From NCBI GenBank assembly GCA_001936135.1, contig CP012816.1, positions 2,477,501 through 2,541,500 of the forward strand: 64,000 nt of DNA. The letters are read 5' to 3'. Shown piece after piece: positions 1-9,276 of the stretch. The DNA is from Saccharomycopsis fibuligera x Saccharomycopsis cf. fibuligera. Taxonomy: Eukaryota; Ascomycota; Saccharomycetes; Ascoideales; Saccharomycopsidaceae. The notes beneath the pieces are model-generated. The model saw only the letters and a program-made list of their open reading frames with translations. It had not been told where the DNA came from and did not search any database. Both the position numbers and the translations under genes were made by a program. Position 1 is the first letter of the stretch; every line of letters starts with the position of its first letter.

Positions 1-129
1 GAGTTGATGGATGAATTCCCAAATGCTGGGGGACTTCCTGGTAAAGGTTTACCTTTCAATTTGGACGAATTGAATGGATCATTACCTGCCGACTTTGCCG
101 ATGATGCTAAAGGATGCGAACAGCAATGA
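1..129 (+). CDS. PEX19: C-terminal end of a PEX19-like peroxisomal import receptor (partial)
   Basis: Only the last 42 codons are inside the window; the frame is open from the first base and stops with TGA. The tail is rich in Gly, Pro and Asp and ends in Cys-Glu-Gln-Gln, a CaaX-type farnesylation box. Pex19 is the farnesylated chaperone and receptor for peroxisomal membrane proteins, and from memory the S. cerevisiae protein ends in the similar CKQQ. The Gly/Pro/Leu-rich run just before the box also fits Pex19. In S. cerevisiae PEX19 lies beside IDP1 and close to SYO1, TSR1 and RPS29B, all found elsewhere in this window, which supports the call. The main domain is not visible, so another farnesylated protein is possible. 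Confidence 0.6.
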   Translation, partial: ELMDEFPNAGGLPGKGLPFNLDELNGSLPADFADDAKGCEQQ

Positions 130-664
130 GATTTGCTATTCATGTTTTGCATTTATGAAAATTTTTAACATGCGTTAGCTAAAATTTTTAGAAGAGATTG
201 TACGTATTTTTTATGACCATAATAATGAAATTTACGATGGTAGTGTCCCCATATCAGATAATGATGATTACAAAAACTGAATCAAATATAACTTTTTCTT
301 AGTGAACATGTGTATTTAAAGAGTCATTAAAAAGCCATCAATCGAACAGTTAAGAACAATACTGTATATGTACAAATTTAGGACAAACAAAAAAATCGAC
401 AAGTAAATCTGAAAAACCAATAAAGTAGAGAAGAAAAATATCATTTATAGACAATTAGCTTTCTTTGTGTGCACCAGGCAACAAAATATTCGACAAATAA
501 GCTAGCTGTCATTATTCTTTTGCGCTCTGAGTCATTTAAGTCGCACGCCAGATAAAAAAATTCATCCTTTATACTCAAGTATCATACATTAGCTCACAAT
601 GAATTTATGATCTTCTCCAAATTTCTGCATTTTTTAGCAACTTGCGACAGTAACTTCGAAGTAT
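130..664. other. Convergent 3' spacer between the PEX19-like gene and TOM7
   Basis: About 535 bp of A+T-rich DNA where two genes converge. I see no open frame, tRNA or structured RNA; it presumably holds the two 3' UTRs and polyadenylation signals. Confidence 0.6.
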
Positions 665-991
665 TTAAGCACTTGGCAATGGAGACAACAAAGCAAGGAC
701 GTTAGGCTTGGAGCCACTAGTGTTCTTCCATCCCAAGTACAATACAAACGGAATCCAGCAGTAGTGTGCGATGGTCTTGGACGTGTCCAAAAGCTTGACA
801 ATTCTTTCCTGTAAAAAAGACTGCGTTAGTATTTTAATGTTACTTTATGAATTTGATGTATTTTAAAAGGCGGGCGGCGACACTTTGGATGTTGAATCGC
901 ACTAACATTATGCATCAAGACATTGGAACAAAACAGAAAAAACAAGATCTATAGAATAACTTACTTTAGATTCTTCGGATAAGTTGGCCAT
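665..991 (-). CDS. TOM7: Tom7, small subunit of the mitochondrial TOM complex (two exons)
   Basis: Exon 1 is 965-991 (nine codons, MANLSEESK) and exon 2 is 665-808. The intron 809-964 has a GTAAGT donor, a perfect TACTAAC branch site (825-831 read on the minus strand) and a CAG acceptor. The 56-aa product continues ERIVKLLDTSKTIAHYCWIP and ends in LLSPLPSA, which matches Tom7 throughout: the SEESKERI start, the AHYxWIPFVLYLGW membrane anchor and the terminal LLSPLPS. Tom7 is a tail-anchored outer-membrane protein that tunes assembly and stability of the TOM translocase. The length is normal for the family. The frame is too short and too interrupted to show up as an ordinary ORF. A further GTAAGT upstream (about 1110) might mark a 5' UTR intron but was not resolved. 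Confidence 0.93.
809..964 (-). other. TOM7 intron
   Basis: A 156-nt intron with GTAAGT donor, TACTAAC branch site 17-23 nt before the CAG acceptor, and phase 0. Removing it joins two frames into a complete Tom7. Confidence 0.92.
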
Positions 992-1993
992 TGTTGATAT
1001 TATTAGTCTATAGGGGTGTTGTACGCTAGCAAAGTGGTGATGCGACAATTCTTACAACTGTATTAGATAGACGAGTTTATTTTCTTGCTGATAGAATAAA
1101 AATTTTTACTTACCGGAAACATCCCGGGGCTCAAAACCACTAATTGTAATATCAGCTACACTGAGACACAGAGGACTCTATAGTACTCTATAGGACTCAA
1201 GAAGATTCAATACCTTACAATCTATTTTTGAACAGTTGAAGAATAATTCTCAGTTAATCAAATCACAAATATCAAAACTACAATAAATTTGTGATGCACA
1301 GTTTGAAAATTGGTACTTTTCAGCATACTCTACCATTCCCTTTTATACTAAAGTAATGGGATAGGCAAGGATAGACAAGCCTCCATTGCTGTTAAGACGC
1401 TGATCAGTCTCCGAGCATGGATGTAATCAGTGTGAACTTGCTTTTGGCTTGCTTTTGGCTAGGATTTTTTTTTTCTGTACACTCGGCCGACTGCTGCTCA
1501 TTCGGTGGATATATCTGGACATCCACTGTTCTTTATTGTTGAAAACTAGAAACAGAAACTTCCAGTTTTTGAGGCTGGCAACTTGCGTATTCATTGTTGA
1601 TATTACTACAATAGTAGCATTATTGCATTTTGGATCTTCCACTTAGTTTGCATTTCTGATATTTGACACGAGTGGTGTAAGAGCGTGTATTGGCCCAACA
1701 TCCATCGCTATAGTCTATATTCTATACAATAGAATAAAATTATACAACCAAACATTAGACACAAGCTTCTGGCTATCTTGGCTTAGATTAGGTTTGGGAC
1801 CGCAATATAACCTGTACGCCCTAGAGGGAACATAGTATCGGTGAAGTCGTTGTGAGTTGTTGTTTTGGAATTTAATTTGCAGATGGCTGTGCTGGCATAT
1901 TATTCAATGTTTCTTATCCCAGCTCGTCTAACATAAATGGGCCAATTATACCTATAATGAACGTTCTTAATTTCTAGAAATTCGAATGTTTTC

Positions 1994-2015
1994 AAAAAAA
2001 AAAAAAAAAAAAAAA
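1994..2015. repeat. 22-nt poly(A) tract
   Basis: An uninterrupted run of 22 A inside the gene-free region. Confidence 0.9.
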
Positions 2016-2582
2016 GTAGCAAAAGCAAAAAATTAAAATTGTCTTGAAAGATTTCAGTGGTCATTAGCTTCAACCTTGCTATTGACTTACAGATACATAG
2101 AAATTAAAACAGCCAATGGGAGAAATAAGGAAATTTGTTTCCATAGTACTCATTTCTAACAAATACAGTAGCTACCACTTTCTTTCGTTCTTATTCAAAA
2201 TTTATTATTCGGAAATAATGCTGGTTTGAAGACGTATGCACATATATCGTTTTCGGCAAATTGGGATATCAGGATCCTGGAGATTTGTGGTCCGTGCTGG
2301 CCAGAGATTTCTCAATGAGTCGCTGATCTCTTCTAAACTGCCGGACAACTGCCATTCGAAACTTAAAAACTTTGACTTCAATTTTTGGAAAATTTGGAAC
2401 ATTTCGGCGTCCCTTCTACTTAATCCAAACTTTCTTTTTTTACAATTAATTTTGTTGGTTTTCGATGTCCCATTTGGTCAATCACAATTTAGGACCACAT
2501 ATTTTGATGAGTTCTTTTACACACAAGCAGACCACTGAAGCTTTGGAAGCATAATTTTCAAAACAGTTATCAACAGCGATCT

Positions 2583-2605
2583 GCATGCCAAATAGCCTGG
2601 CATGC
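2583..2605. repeat. Inverted repeat, 8-bp arms, 7-nt loop
   Basis: Arms GCATGCCA (2583-2590) and TGGCATGC (2598-2605) are perfect reverse complements around a 7-nt loop. Confidence 0.8.
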
Positions 2606-3083
2606 TGTGTAGCGTACTGGTTTGCTCTTTATGGAGAAGACAGAAACATGCATGGAGGGAGCATGGACGATCAATCCAACACGCGCAACCACTTGAGCTG
2701 GACTGCCGGTATTAAGCACCGATCTAAAATTCGAAGTTTAAGGTCAGCTTGCCGCATAACATTTGTAGAATTTCCCGTAGCGATCAATATTATGTGATGC
2801 CAGATGCATAGAGTTACTGACCGAGGTTGATAGTAGCTAGTAATGCACAATTTTACTAAACGTATTGCCTTCGTCTACTATATGGCGCACAGTAAACTTG
2901 CTCAGAAACTACATACAATAATACTGCTTATCACAGCCATTATATCAACTATATCAACTTACAAACAGAGCCAACCAACGTTGCTTCTCTCACAACTGGA
3001 CCATGGTTCCCCCATAAAGATATCCATCGTCGTATGAGTGTACGATGAATCCACAGTGCGTTTTGGATTTAGATAATCAAATC

Positions 3084-3104
3084 GCTTGCCCATCTTGGGC
3101 AAGC
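3084..3104. repeat. Strong hairpin, 9-bp stem with 3-nt loop
   Basis: GCTTGCCCA at 3084-3092 and TGGCAAGC-type arm TGGGCAAGC at 3096-3104 form a perfect 9-bp stem with a TCT loop. Its G+C content stands out from the surroundings. Confidence 0.85.
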
Positions 3105-3448
3105 TTTGTGTGTCTGACAGCCCCAGTCAAAAAACAAAAGCATCTCAGTTAATTGAAGACTTGGTTAGTCCCAATTATCCGGTAATTGTTTCAATTCAAC
3201 AGCGCTGGTTTTGTTCATTTTCGGCTCTGCTTTGTATTTGCTAACAATTGTATGCGTGCATGCAAAACAATCCAAACGCGTTAATTAATTTGATAAGCAG
3301 CAATTGCGTGTCCAACAGGGCCAAGACGCTCAATCAAACGTCAAATTTGAACGAAATTAGAGGTGCTGCCATCGCTTAATCACAACCATGATTTACGCTA
3401 TAGCAATAGATTACTGGCTATCGATAGTTCAAAAGACTGCGGTTCAGT

Positions 3449-3472
3449 GTCGCTCCGGTGATTAGGAGCGAC
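3449..3472. repeat. Inverted repeat, 8-bp arms, 8-nt loop
   Basis: GTCGCTCC (3449-3456) and GGAGCGAC (3465-3472) are perfect reverse complements. Confidence 0.8.
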
Positions 3473-3643
3473 GGTACTGGAAACTATTTTCTATACTATT
3501 ATCGAGTTTCTCAAGCAGATCATTGAATCATTCTAGTTTTATTGGCTTTCATTAGCTTAGCGGTATGATCCAACGAAATCACAAATGAATTTTCACCGCT
3601 ATACTTATTGTTTTAATTTACATTTTGGATTTTTTCGAGTGAG

Positions 3644-3671
3644 AGGCTCGCAAGTATAGGCTCGCAAGTAT
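3644..3671. repeat. 14-bp tandem duplication
   Basis: AGGCTCGCAAGTAT is present twice head to tail (3644-3657 and 3658-3671), followed by a partial third start. Confidence 0.85.
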
Positions 3672-3922
3672 AGGTTCACACATTCAGATCATTGATTGTC
3701 TACCTACATCAAAGTCTAGATTTGTAAAAATATCGAATATACTGTGGTATAGTGTTTATATGTTGAGCATTACATTCGGGTCCACGGAATTTTTGTTTGG
3801 TCTTGTAAACTCAAAATCTCTCTTTCTCTCTCTCTCTCTTTGGTTTTTCATTCTCCGATTTCTTGTGCCGTGGTTCTGGCACTGTGGTGCTACATTAATT
3901 ATGCTTCCAAATCGTCTGATAA

Positions 3923-3924
<2 letters not shown>

Positions 3925-3958
<34 letters not shown>
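3925..3958. repeat. 34-nt poly(T) tract
   Basis: An uninterrupted run of 34 T, preceded at about 3815-3842 by a CT-rich stretch. Likely length-polymorphic. Confidence 0.9.
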
Positions 3959-3959
<1 letters not shown>

Positions 3960-4344
3960 ACTATAGTGCTAATATCCTACTTGCATTCAACGCAAAGCAC
4001 TAACTCTATTTATCTTCGATTGTAAGGCTTACATTTTTGGTCTTTCTCAGTTTGTCTTAATTCAGTGCGGCTGAGAAAAAAGCTATGTAGTTGATCTTGG
4101 CTAAGGCCAACATAGAAATTCAGATCTAGCTTATAACCGTTGGAAGATCCTCGCAACAGTACGATAAAAATATTAGTTGATACACATATTTGGCTCATTA
4201 ATGGTTGCAAAAAAAGTGTTCTGCAGTGAAACATCTAGCTTAGAGGCAAAAAATTATTATTTTTTGACATGTCATTGGCAGCGTTTCGTTCCAAGTAAAA
4301 GGTGCCAATTTAACCATGCCACATTACTGCAACATAGGACTACG

Positions 4345-4460
4345 GTCGGGTGCAACTGTGATTGACTGTGAATCCGGCTGCATTCCAACCGACTCGAATT
4401 ACAATCCGTTTCATCATGACCACCTGTTTCTAGGTGTTGTACCGTCATGAGTGGTCATGA
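4345..4460. repeat. Compound inverted-repeat region upstream of QNS1
   Basis: Outer arms GTCGG (4345-4349) and CCGAC (4389-4393) enclose TGCA/TGCA. This is followed by a perfect 10-bp inverted repeat, TCATGACCAC (4414-4423) with GTGGTCATGA (4451-4460). Inside it a competing hairpin is formed by CACCT (4421-4425) and AGGTG (4432-4436). It could be a structured RNA or a cruciform-prone element; I could not match it to a known RNA. Confidence 0.5.
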
Positions 4461-4878
4461 ATCCGGACGAATAGCAGTGGTTAATGTTAATAGTTGTATT
4501 TATTGATACTCATGTTGTCTTGGACCATCATTTGCTCCCGCGCAGAAGTCTTTTCCTCAAACACCTTTTCACTATAATGATCCTGTTTTTGTTCCTGTTG
4601 AGTAACTCTTCCCAACTTCTTCCAGGAGGTCCTCAATTGCTGCTAAGATAAGGTCCCATGAGAACCAATATTATATCATTTAAAGGTGTACGGATGGTTT
4701 GTAATGGTGTCTGGAGGTGCAGATGTCGCTAGTCATCGAGGAAGCAAGTGTAGATCTCAGCTATTGATACAACCATTGCTTATCATCCCTTCTTTCCTGA
4801 TTCTTCCTTGGGGTTTTTTACATTATTTCTGTTCAATTTTCCTCAGATTCCATCAATAGCTATTGCAGAAAACAAAAC

Positions 4879-7035
4879 ATGGTTCATTATATTACTCTTG
4901 CAACTTGCAACCTCAACCAATGGGCCCTTGACTGGGAGGGCAACAGAAACAGGATCGTGAAAAGCATTAAAATCGCCAAGGAACGTGGAGCAAGACTCAG
5001 AGTTGGCCCAGAACTCGAAATTTCTGGATATGGTTGTTTGGACCATTTTCTTGAAAATGATGTCTTTTTGCATTCATGGGAAATGCTCGCTAGTATTTTG
5101 CAAGATAAAGACTGTCATGAAATTCTCTTGGATATTGGCATGCCCGTAATGCACAAAAATGTCCGTTATAATTGCCGTGTGCTTTGCTATAATGGGAAAA
5201 TCGTCTTTATTAGGCCAAAGATCTGGCTTGCCAATGATGGAAATTACCGTGAAATGCGGTTCTTCACACCATGGTCCAGACCTCAGTATGTTGAGGTTTT
5301 TGTCTTGCCCCGTATGATTCAAAAAATCACAGATCAGTTAACTGTGGATTTCGGTGATGCAGTGATTTCTACTTTGGATACTTGTGTTGGAATTGAAACT
5401 TGTGAAGAATTGTTCACTCCTCAATCGCCTCATATTTCAATGGCTCTTGATGGAGTTGAAATAGTCACCAATTCTTCTGGGTCCCATCATGAATTGCGTA
5501 AATTAAACACTAGAATGAATTTGATCAAAGAAGCAACCACCAAATGCGGGGGGATTTACCTTTATGCCAACCAACGTGGCTGCGATGGTGACCGTTTGTA
5601 TTACGATGGTTGTGCATTGATTGTGGTCAATGGGCAAGTTGTTGGCCAAGGAAGTCAGTTTTCGCTAGATGACGTTGAAGTGGTCACTGCTACCGTTGAT
5701 ACTGAGGACGTTAGAAGCTATCGTGGCTCCATGTCCCATGGTTCTCAAGCGGTGCTGCAACAGCTTTCCCAGGAAAAATATAAACGGATTCATGTTCCCA
5801 TTGAGCTTTCACCGACCATTGATACTTTTGATTTGTCCATTGCTCCAACGAAGCCATTTGATATCAAGTATTATTCTCCCGAGGAAGAAATCGCTTTGGG
5901 TCCTGCATGCTGGCTTTGGGATTATTTGAGGAGATGTCACGCTGCAGGATTTTTCTTACCCCTTTCCGGGGGAATTGATTCTTGCGCCACTGCCATGATT
6001 GTCCACTCAATGTGTCGCCTTGTTAGTGAGGCGGCTAAAAATGATAATCAGCAAGTCATCGAAGATGCTAGATCGGTTGCTGGTTTGTCGGTTAAAGATA
6101 GCGATTATAAGCCATTGGACCCAGTAGAATTCGCCTCAAGGATTTTCCACACGACATTTATGGGCACAGAAAATTCTTCAGTGGAAACCAGAAGTAGAGC
6201 TAAAGATTTAGCAAAGCAAATCGGTGCTTACCATGTCGACTTGAATATGGATAGCATGGTCAGCTCTGTAATCAATGTATTTGAAGTAGCTACTGGAAAA
6301 AAACCAGTCTTCAAGGCATTTGGCGGCTCGCAAGTGGAAAATTTGGCGCTACAAAATATTCAAGCTCGTTTGCGAATGGTTTTAGCTTATTTGCTTGCAC
6401 AACTATTGCCATGGATCAGAGGTCGCAAATCCGGTGCTCTTCTCGTTCTTGGAAGTGCTAATGTTGACGAATCTCTAAGAGGATACTTGACCAAATATGA
6501 CTGTTCTAGTGCTGATATTAATCCAATTGGTGGTATTGCCAAAACTGATTTAAAAAAATTTATTGGGTATGCCGCTCATGAATTTAAGCTTCCTATTCTT
6601 GAGGACTTCTTGAATGCTACACCAACCGCAGAATTGGAACCAACTACTAAAGATTATGTGCAGTCCGATGAAATTGATATGGGCATGACATACGAAGAAT
6701 TATCGGTTTTTGGCAGATTGCGTAAAGTACAAAAATGCGGACCATTTTCAATGTTTTTGAAGTTATATCATGAATGGACTCCAAAATTGACTCCTGAGCA
6801 AATCGCCGAAAAAGTTAAACGGTTCTTCTACTATTATGCTATAAATAGGCATAAAATGACGGTATTGACCCCAAGTTATCATGCTGAACAATATTCTCCA
6901 GATGACAACCGTTTTGATTTAAGGCCATTTTTGATTAATCCAAAATTTAGCTGGGCTAGTAAAAAGATTGATGAATTTGTGGCAAAAACCAAAGAAGGTA
7001 AGACAGAGGATATTGATATCTTGAAGGTTGATTAG
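4879..7035 (+). CDS. QNS1: Glutamine-dependent NAD+ synthetase
   Basis: Converts nicotinic acid adenine dinucleotide to NAD+ with ATP and ammonia taken from glutamine, the last step of de novo and salvage NAD synthesis. The 718-aa protein has the usual two parts. An N-terminal nitrilase-type glutaminase shows the Glu45-Lys114-Cys175 triad (in [19 protein letters not shown] and ETCEELFTP). A C-terminal ATP-pyrophosphatase domain carries the SGGIDS P-loop at residues 363-368 and conserved blocks such as [10 protein letters not shown] and [14 protein letters not shown]. Length matches S. cerevisiae Qns1. The start is the first ATG and begins at the family N-terminus. It converges with PPE1, which is also a QNS1 neighbour in S. 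cerevisiae. A single CTG codon sits where S. cerevisiae appears to have Leu. Confidence 0.97.
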   Translation: MVHYITLATCNLNQWALDWEGNRNRIVKSIKIAKERGARLRVGPELEISGYGCLDHFLENDVFLHSWEMLASILQDKDCHEILLDIGMPVMHKNVRYNCRVLCYNGKIVFIRPKIWLANDGNYREMRFFTPWSRPQYVEVFVLPRMIQKITDQLTVDFGDAVISTLDTCVGIETCEELFTPQSPHISMALDGVEIVTNSSGSHHELRKLNTRMNLIKEATTKCGGIYLYANQRGCDGDRLYYDGCALIVVNGQVVGQGSQFSLDDVEVVTATVDTEDVRSYRGSMSHGSQAVLQQLSQEKYKRIHVPIELSPTIDTFDLSIAPTKPFDIKYYSPEEEIALGPACWLWDYLRRCHAAGFFLPLSGGIDSCATAMIVHSMCRLVSEAAKNDNQQVIEDARSVAGLSVKDSDYKPLDPVEFASRIFHTTFMGTENSSVETRSRAKDLAKQIGAYHVDLNMDSMVSSVINVFEVATGKKPVFKAFGGSQVENLALQNIQARLRMVLAYLLAQLLPWIRGRKSGALLVLGSANVDESLRGYLTKYDCSSADINPIGGIAKTDLKKFIGYAAHEFKLPILEDFLNATPTAELEPTTKDYVQSDEIDMGMTYEELSVFGRLRKVQKCGPFSMFLKLYHEWTPKLTPEQIAEKVKRFFYYYAINRHKMTVLTPSYHAEQYSPDDNRFDLRPFLINPKFSWASKKIDEFVAKTKEGKTEDIDILKVD

Positions 7036-7595
7036 ACCTGCTTATATTCCTATTTTAATATATGTGTATATGTATTTATTTACAGCTTATTTCTTAAAAA
7101 ACTTAATAAAGAAAAACGCTCTTTTTTTTAAATCTTGTCCAGCTTGGTAGCATATACGTATTTCATCAGACAGATAAAAGTCAGGATGCCTGTCACTTAG
7201 GTTTGCATAGTTGTGCAGGAAACTATCAACATGCATAGTAAACAAAAATTCAAAGCCTGATTATGGACAATGAAAAAGCACGCAAATTATACAATAAATA
7301 ACTACTTAAAAGATGGATGTTGAGTAAGACATGTTGTATATTGAAGAACCTTGTTTATTGGAAAGTAAGAGAAGGCTAGAGATAGCATAAGTAAGCCATC
7401 TGAGGGACAGTTTGTATATCTTTAACGATTTTCATCTGCGCCTTTGACTAACTGCTCAAAGTACTTCTCCTTCAGTTTCTTATCTTTAAATCAAATATAG
7501 CTAAAATTCTGACTTTAGTTTGTCACAATATTATTAAAGGGTATGTAAAGTAACAGCAAATTTATGTATTTCATATCCTCAAATTTTTACCAAAC
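7036..7595. other. Convergent spacer between QNS1 and PPE1 with an exon-like minus-strand stretch
   Basis: 560 bp of 3' flanking sequence. Most is featureless A+T-rich DNA. On the minus strand 7422-7490 is an open stretch reading KDKKLKEKYFEQLVKGADEN, then Arg and TAA, with a coding-like composition. It has no ATG and is preceded by possible acceptor AG dinucleotides, so it could be the last exon of a small spliced gene. No first exon could be found with confidence. Confidence 0.35.
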
Positions 7596-8960
7596 CTAGC
7601 TTCTCAAATGCCCCCAAAGAATTGGAATTTTTTGTTTCTTTTGAAAAAAATTTCTTTTCCAAAAATCGATTAAACTTAACGCTGTCTTATTAGGCACATC
7701 TTCTTGAATAAAATGCCCACTATCTAAGAACACAATCAACTGGAATTTCCCTTGCATTTGCCCAATCATTAAGCTTTTATCTAAGCTGTCGTTACCTGCT
7801 AAAACCAATAATTTTGCCAGCACCGGGGCACTAACAAATCCTCCAGATAACCCGTCAAACCATGTGTCCCAGTATGGTTCAGTCTTTTGTAGCTCTGCCC
7901 GCCAAACATACTTAAATGTTTTCCTTTGGTCTTCATCATCAGTCTCGTTCAACTTAAGCAATGCTGGCACTGAAATCAAAGCAGCATCTTTATTTTTAAG
8001 CAAGTGGTTAGCCTTAGTATGCCAATCAATGGCAGTTTTTAATGACCGAAACCCCTTTGGTCGGCTTTGTAAAAACTTGTTCATATGTACTAAAGACTGT
8101 ACTGCGGTATCTTCGACAATATCAAACATCACTAGGCCTTTGATGACATTGGTACCGGTTTTCGGGGCGGCATTGAGATCATTAAGGCTACCATTGTGTA
8201 ATGCTTCAGTAAGAACTGCACCACCAAGACTGTGGCCCACAAGTATCACTGGCGGGTACTCTAAGTTTGGATTGGCTTGTTTGCGGGTGACAACGTCACT
8301 GAAAAGCGAATCCTTAGTGGTAAGATAATAACGCAAAATAAAGGCAAAGTCCTTGCAGAATTGGACTCGGGAGAAATCATTTGGATTATATACTTCAGTG
8401 GCACCGTGACCACGAGCATCGAACACTAAAAAGCCAGGTTTGATGTATTCATCTTGACTTATACTGTTGCCAGTGCTATTAGGCTGATTTTTTTGCTTGT
8501 TTTTATTCTCCTCTTCAACATACTTTGCAATACTTTTGCACAAATTGGCGAACGTTAACCCTGAGGACCCAGCACCATGATGGAAGATAAACATTGGAGA
8601 TTGCTTATTTCCTGGCTTGGTGTAATACACATTGAACTTGCTACCATTACTGTCCTCAAATACCTCGTTGTACTCGAAAAATTCATTCCATAATTTGGGT
8701 TTAACATCATCATCTTCTTCTTTTTTTTCTTTTTCTATCTTTTTTGTGTTTTGCTTTTGATCTCTTCGAAAGCTCAGTGACGAGGATAATGACTTTGGTG
8801 CTTTGGTTGGAGGAAATGGGGCATCACCAGGTAGCAGTGCGATGGTCTCATTTTGTTCTTCTTCCTGGTTTTCCTCAGCTTCCTCTGAATAGTCAAAGCC
8901 GAGAGCCTGTTCCGCCTGACGAAGCTTTTTCTGGAATATGCTTTTTTGAAACTCTGACAT
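7596..8960 (-). CDS. PPE1: Protein phosphatase 2A methylesterase
   Basis: An alpha/beta-hydrolase that removes the methyl ester from the C-terminal leucine of the PP2A catalytic subunit. The 454-aa product opens with MSEFQKSIFQKKL and an acidic, poorly conserved region (residues about 25-90). The hydrolase fold follows, with the oxyanion-type HHGAGSSG at 127-134, DARGHGATEV at 181-190, the nucleophile elbow GHSLGG at 242-247 and the C-terminal FLDSGHFIQED holding the catalytic His. It faces QNS1 tail to tail and shares a 316-bp divergent promoter with NNR2. It is somewhat longer than S. cerevisiae Ppe1 because of the acidic N-terminal insert. The final residues after FWKRN are poorly conserved, so a spliced alternative end cannot be excluded. 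Confidence 0.93.
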   Translation of the reverse strand: MSEFQKSIFQKKLRQAEQALGFDYSEEAEENQEEEQNETIALLPGDAPFPPTKAPKSLSSSLSFRRDQKQNTKKIEKEKKEEDDDVKPKLWNEFFEYNEVFEDSNGSKFNVYYTKPGNKQSPMFIFHHGAGSSGLTFANLCKSIAKYVEEENKNKQKNQPNSTGNSISQDEYIKPGFLVFDARGHGATEVYNPNDFSRVQFCKDFAFILRYYLTTKDSLFSDVVTRKQANPNLEYPPVILVGHSLGGAVLTEALHNGSLNDLNAAPKTGTNVIKGLVMFDIVEDTAVQSLVHMNKFLQSRPKGFRSLKTAIDWHTKANHLLKNKDAALISVPALLKLNETDDEDQRKTFKYVWRAELQKTEPYWDTWFDGLSGGFVSAPVLAKLLVLAGNDSLDKSLMIGQMQGKFQLIVFLDSGHFIQEDVPNKTALSLIDFWKRNFFQKKQKIPILWGHLRS

Positions 8961-9276
8961 GCTTTGTGGTGTTGGTGGAGGATGATGATCTGTATTGATA
9001 TACTCTTTATTTCACTAAATATGCGCTGAGCTTCTCGTAAGCATTTGACGTGATTCTATCACCGCAAGTTCCGAGGGCTTCATCTGATATCGACCCCGGA
9101 ACAGCCACCGCAAGCGAATAGCGCATCGCGATGAGTATATAAACAGCCCACTTTTCACCACTACCCTCTACATCGATTGCGGGTTGCCATCTGTTGGTCT
9201 TGTTGTCAAGTGATACTAATCTCTCAATATTACTAACCTCTCTTAGATACCCAACTAACTATTTTAACTGAAAAGC
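8961..9276. promoter_or_regulatory. Divergent promoter of PPE1 and NNR2
   Basis: 316 bp between two divergent starts. It contains GCGATGAG (9128-9135), which matches the PAC element of yeast ribosome-biogenesis promoters, directly followed by TATATAAA (9136-9143), about 135 bp before the NNR2 ATG. A TACTAAC at 9231-9237 with a nearby AG looks like an intron end, but no donor lies downstream of the TATA box. Confidence 0.6.

Larger units (their letters stand above)
992..4878. other. 3.9 kb region without a convincing gene, between TOM7 and QNS1
   Basis: The longest gene-free interval of the window. Frames here are short, overlap on both strands and look like no family I know (for example 2236-2538 + and its antisense 2205-2402). 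It contains poly(A) and poly(T) tracts (22 A at 1994-2015, 34 T at 3925-3958), a CT-rich stretch just before the second tract, a 14-bp tandem repeat and at least four inverted repeats listed separately. The outer edges must hold the divergent promoters of TOM7 and QNS1. I saw no tRNA, LTR or retrotransposon coding remnant. Confidence 0.6.

Noticed and set aside
2205-2538. Overlapping 65- and 100-codon frames on opposite strands
   Set aside because: No recognised homology, no promoter or splice signals, low-complexity hydrophobic ends; typical chance frames in a gene-free region.
9231-9246. TACTAAC plus AG upstream of NNR2 as a 5' UTR intron
   Set aside because: No donor between the TATA box and this site, and the coding start is intact.
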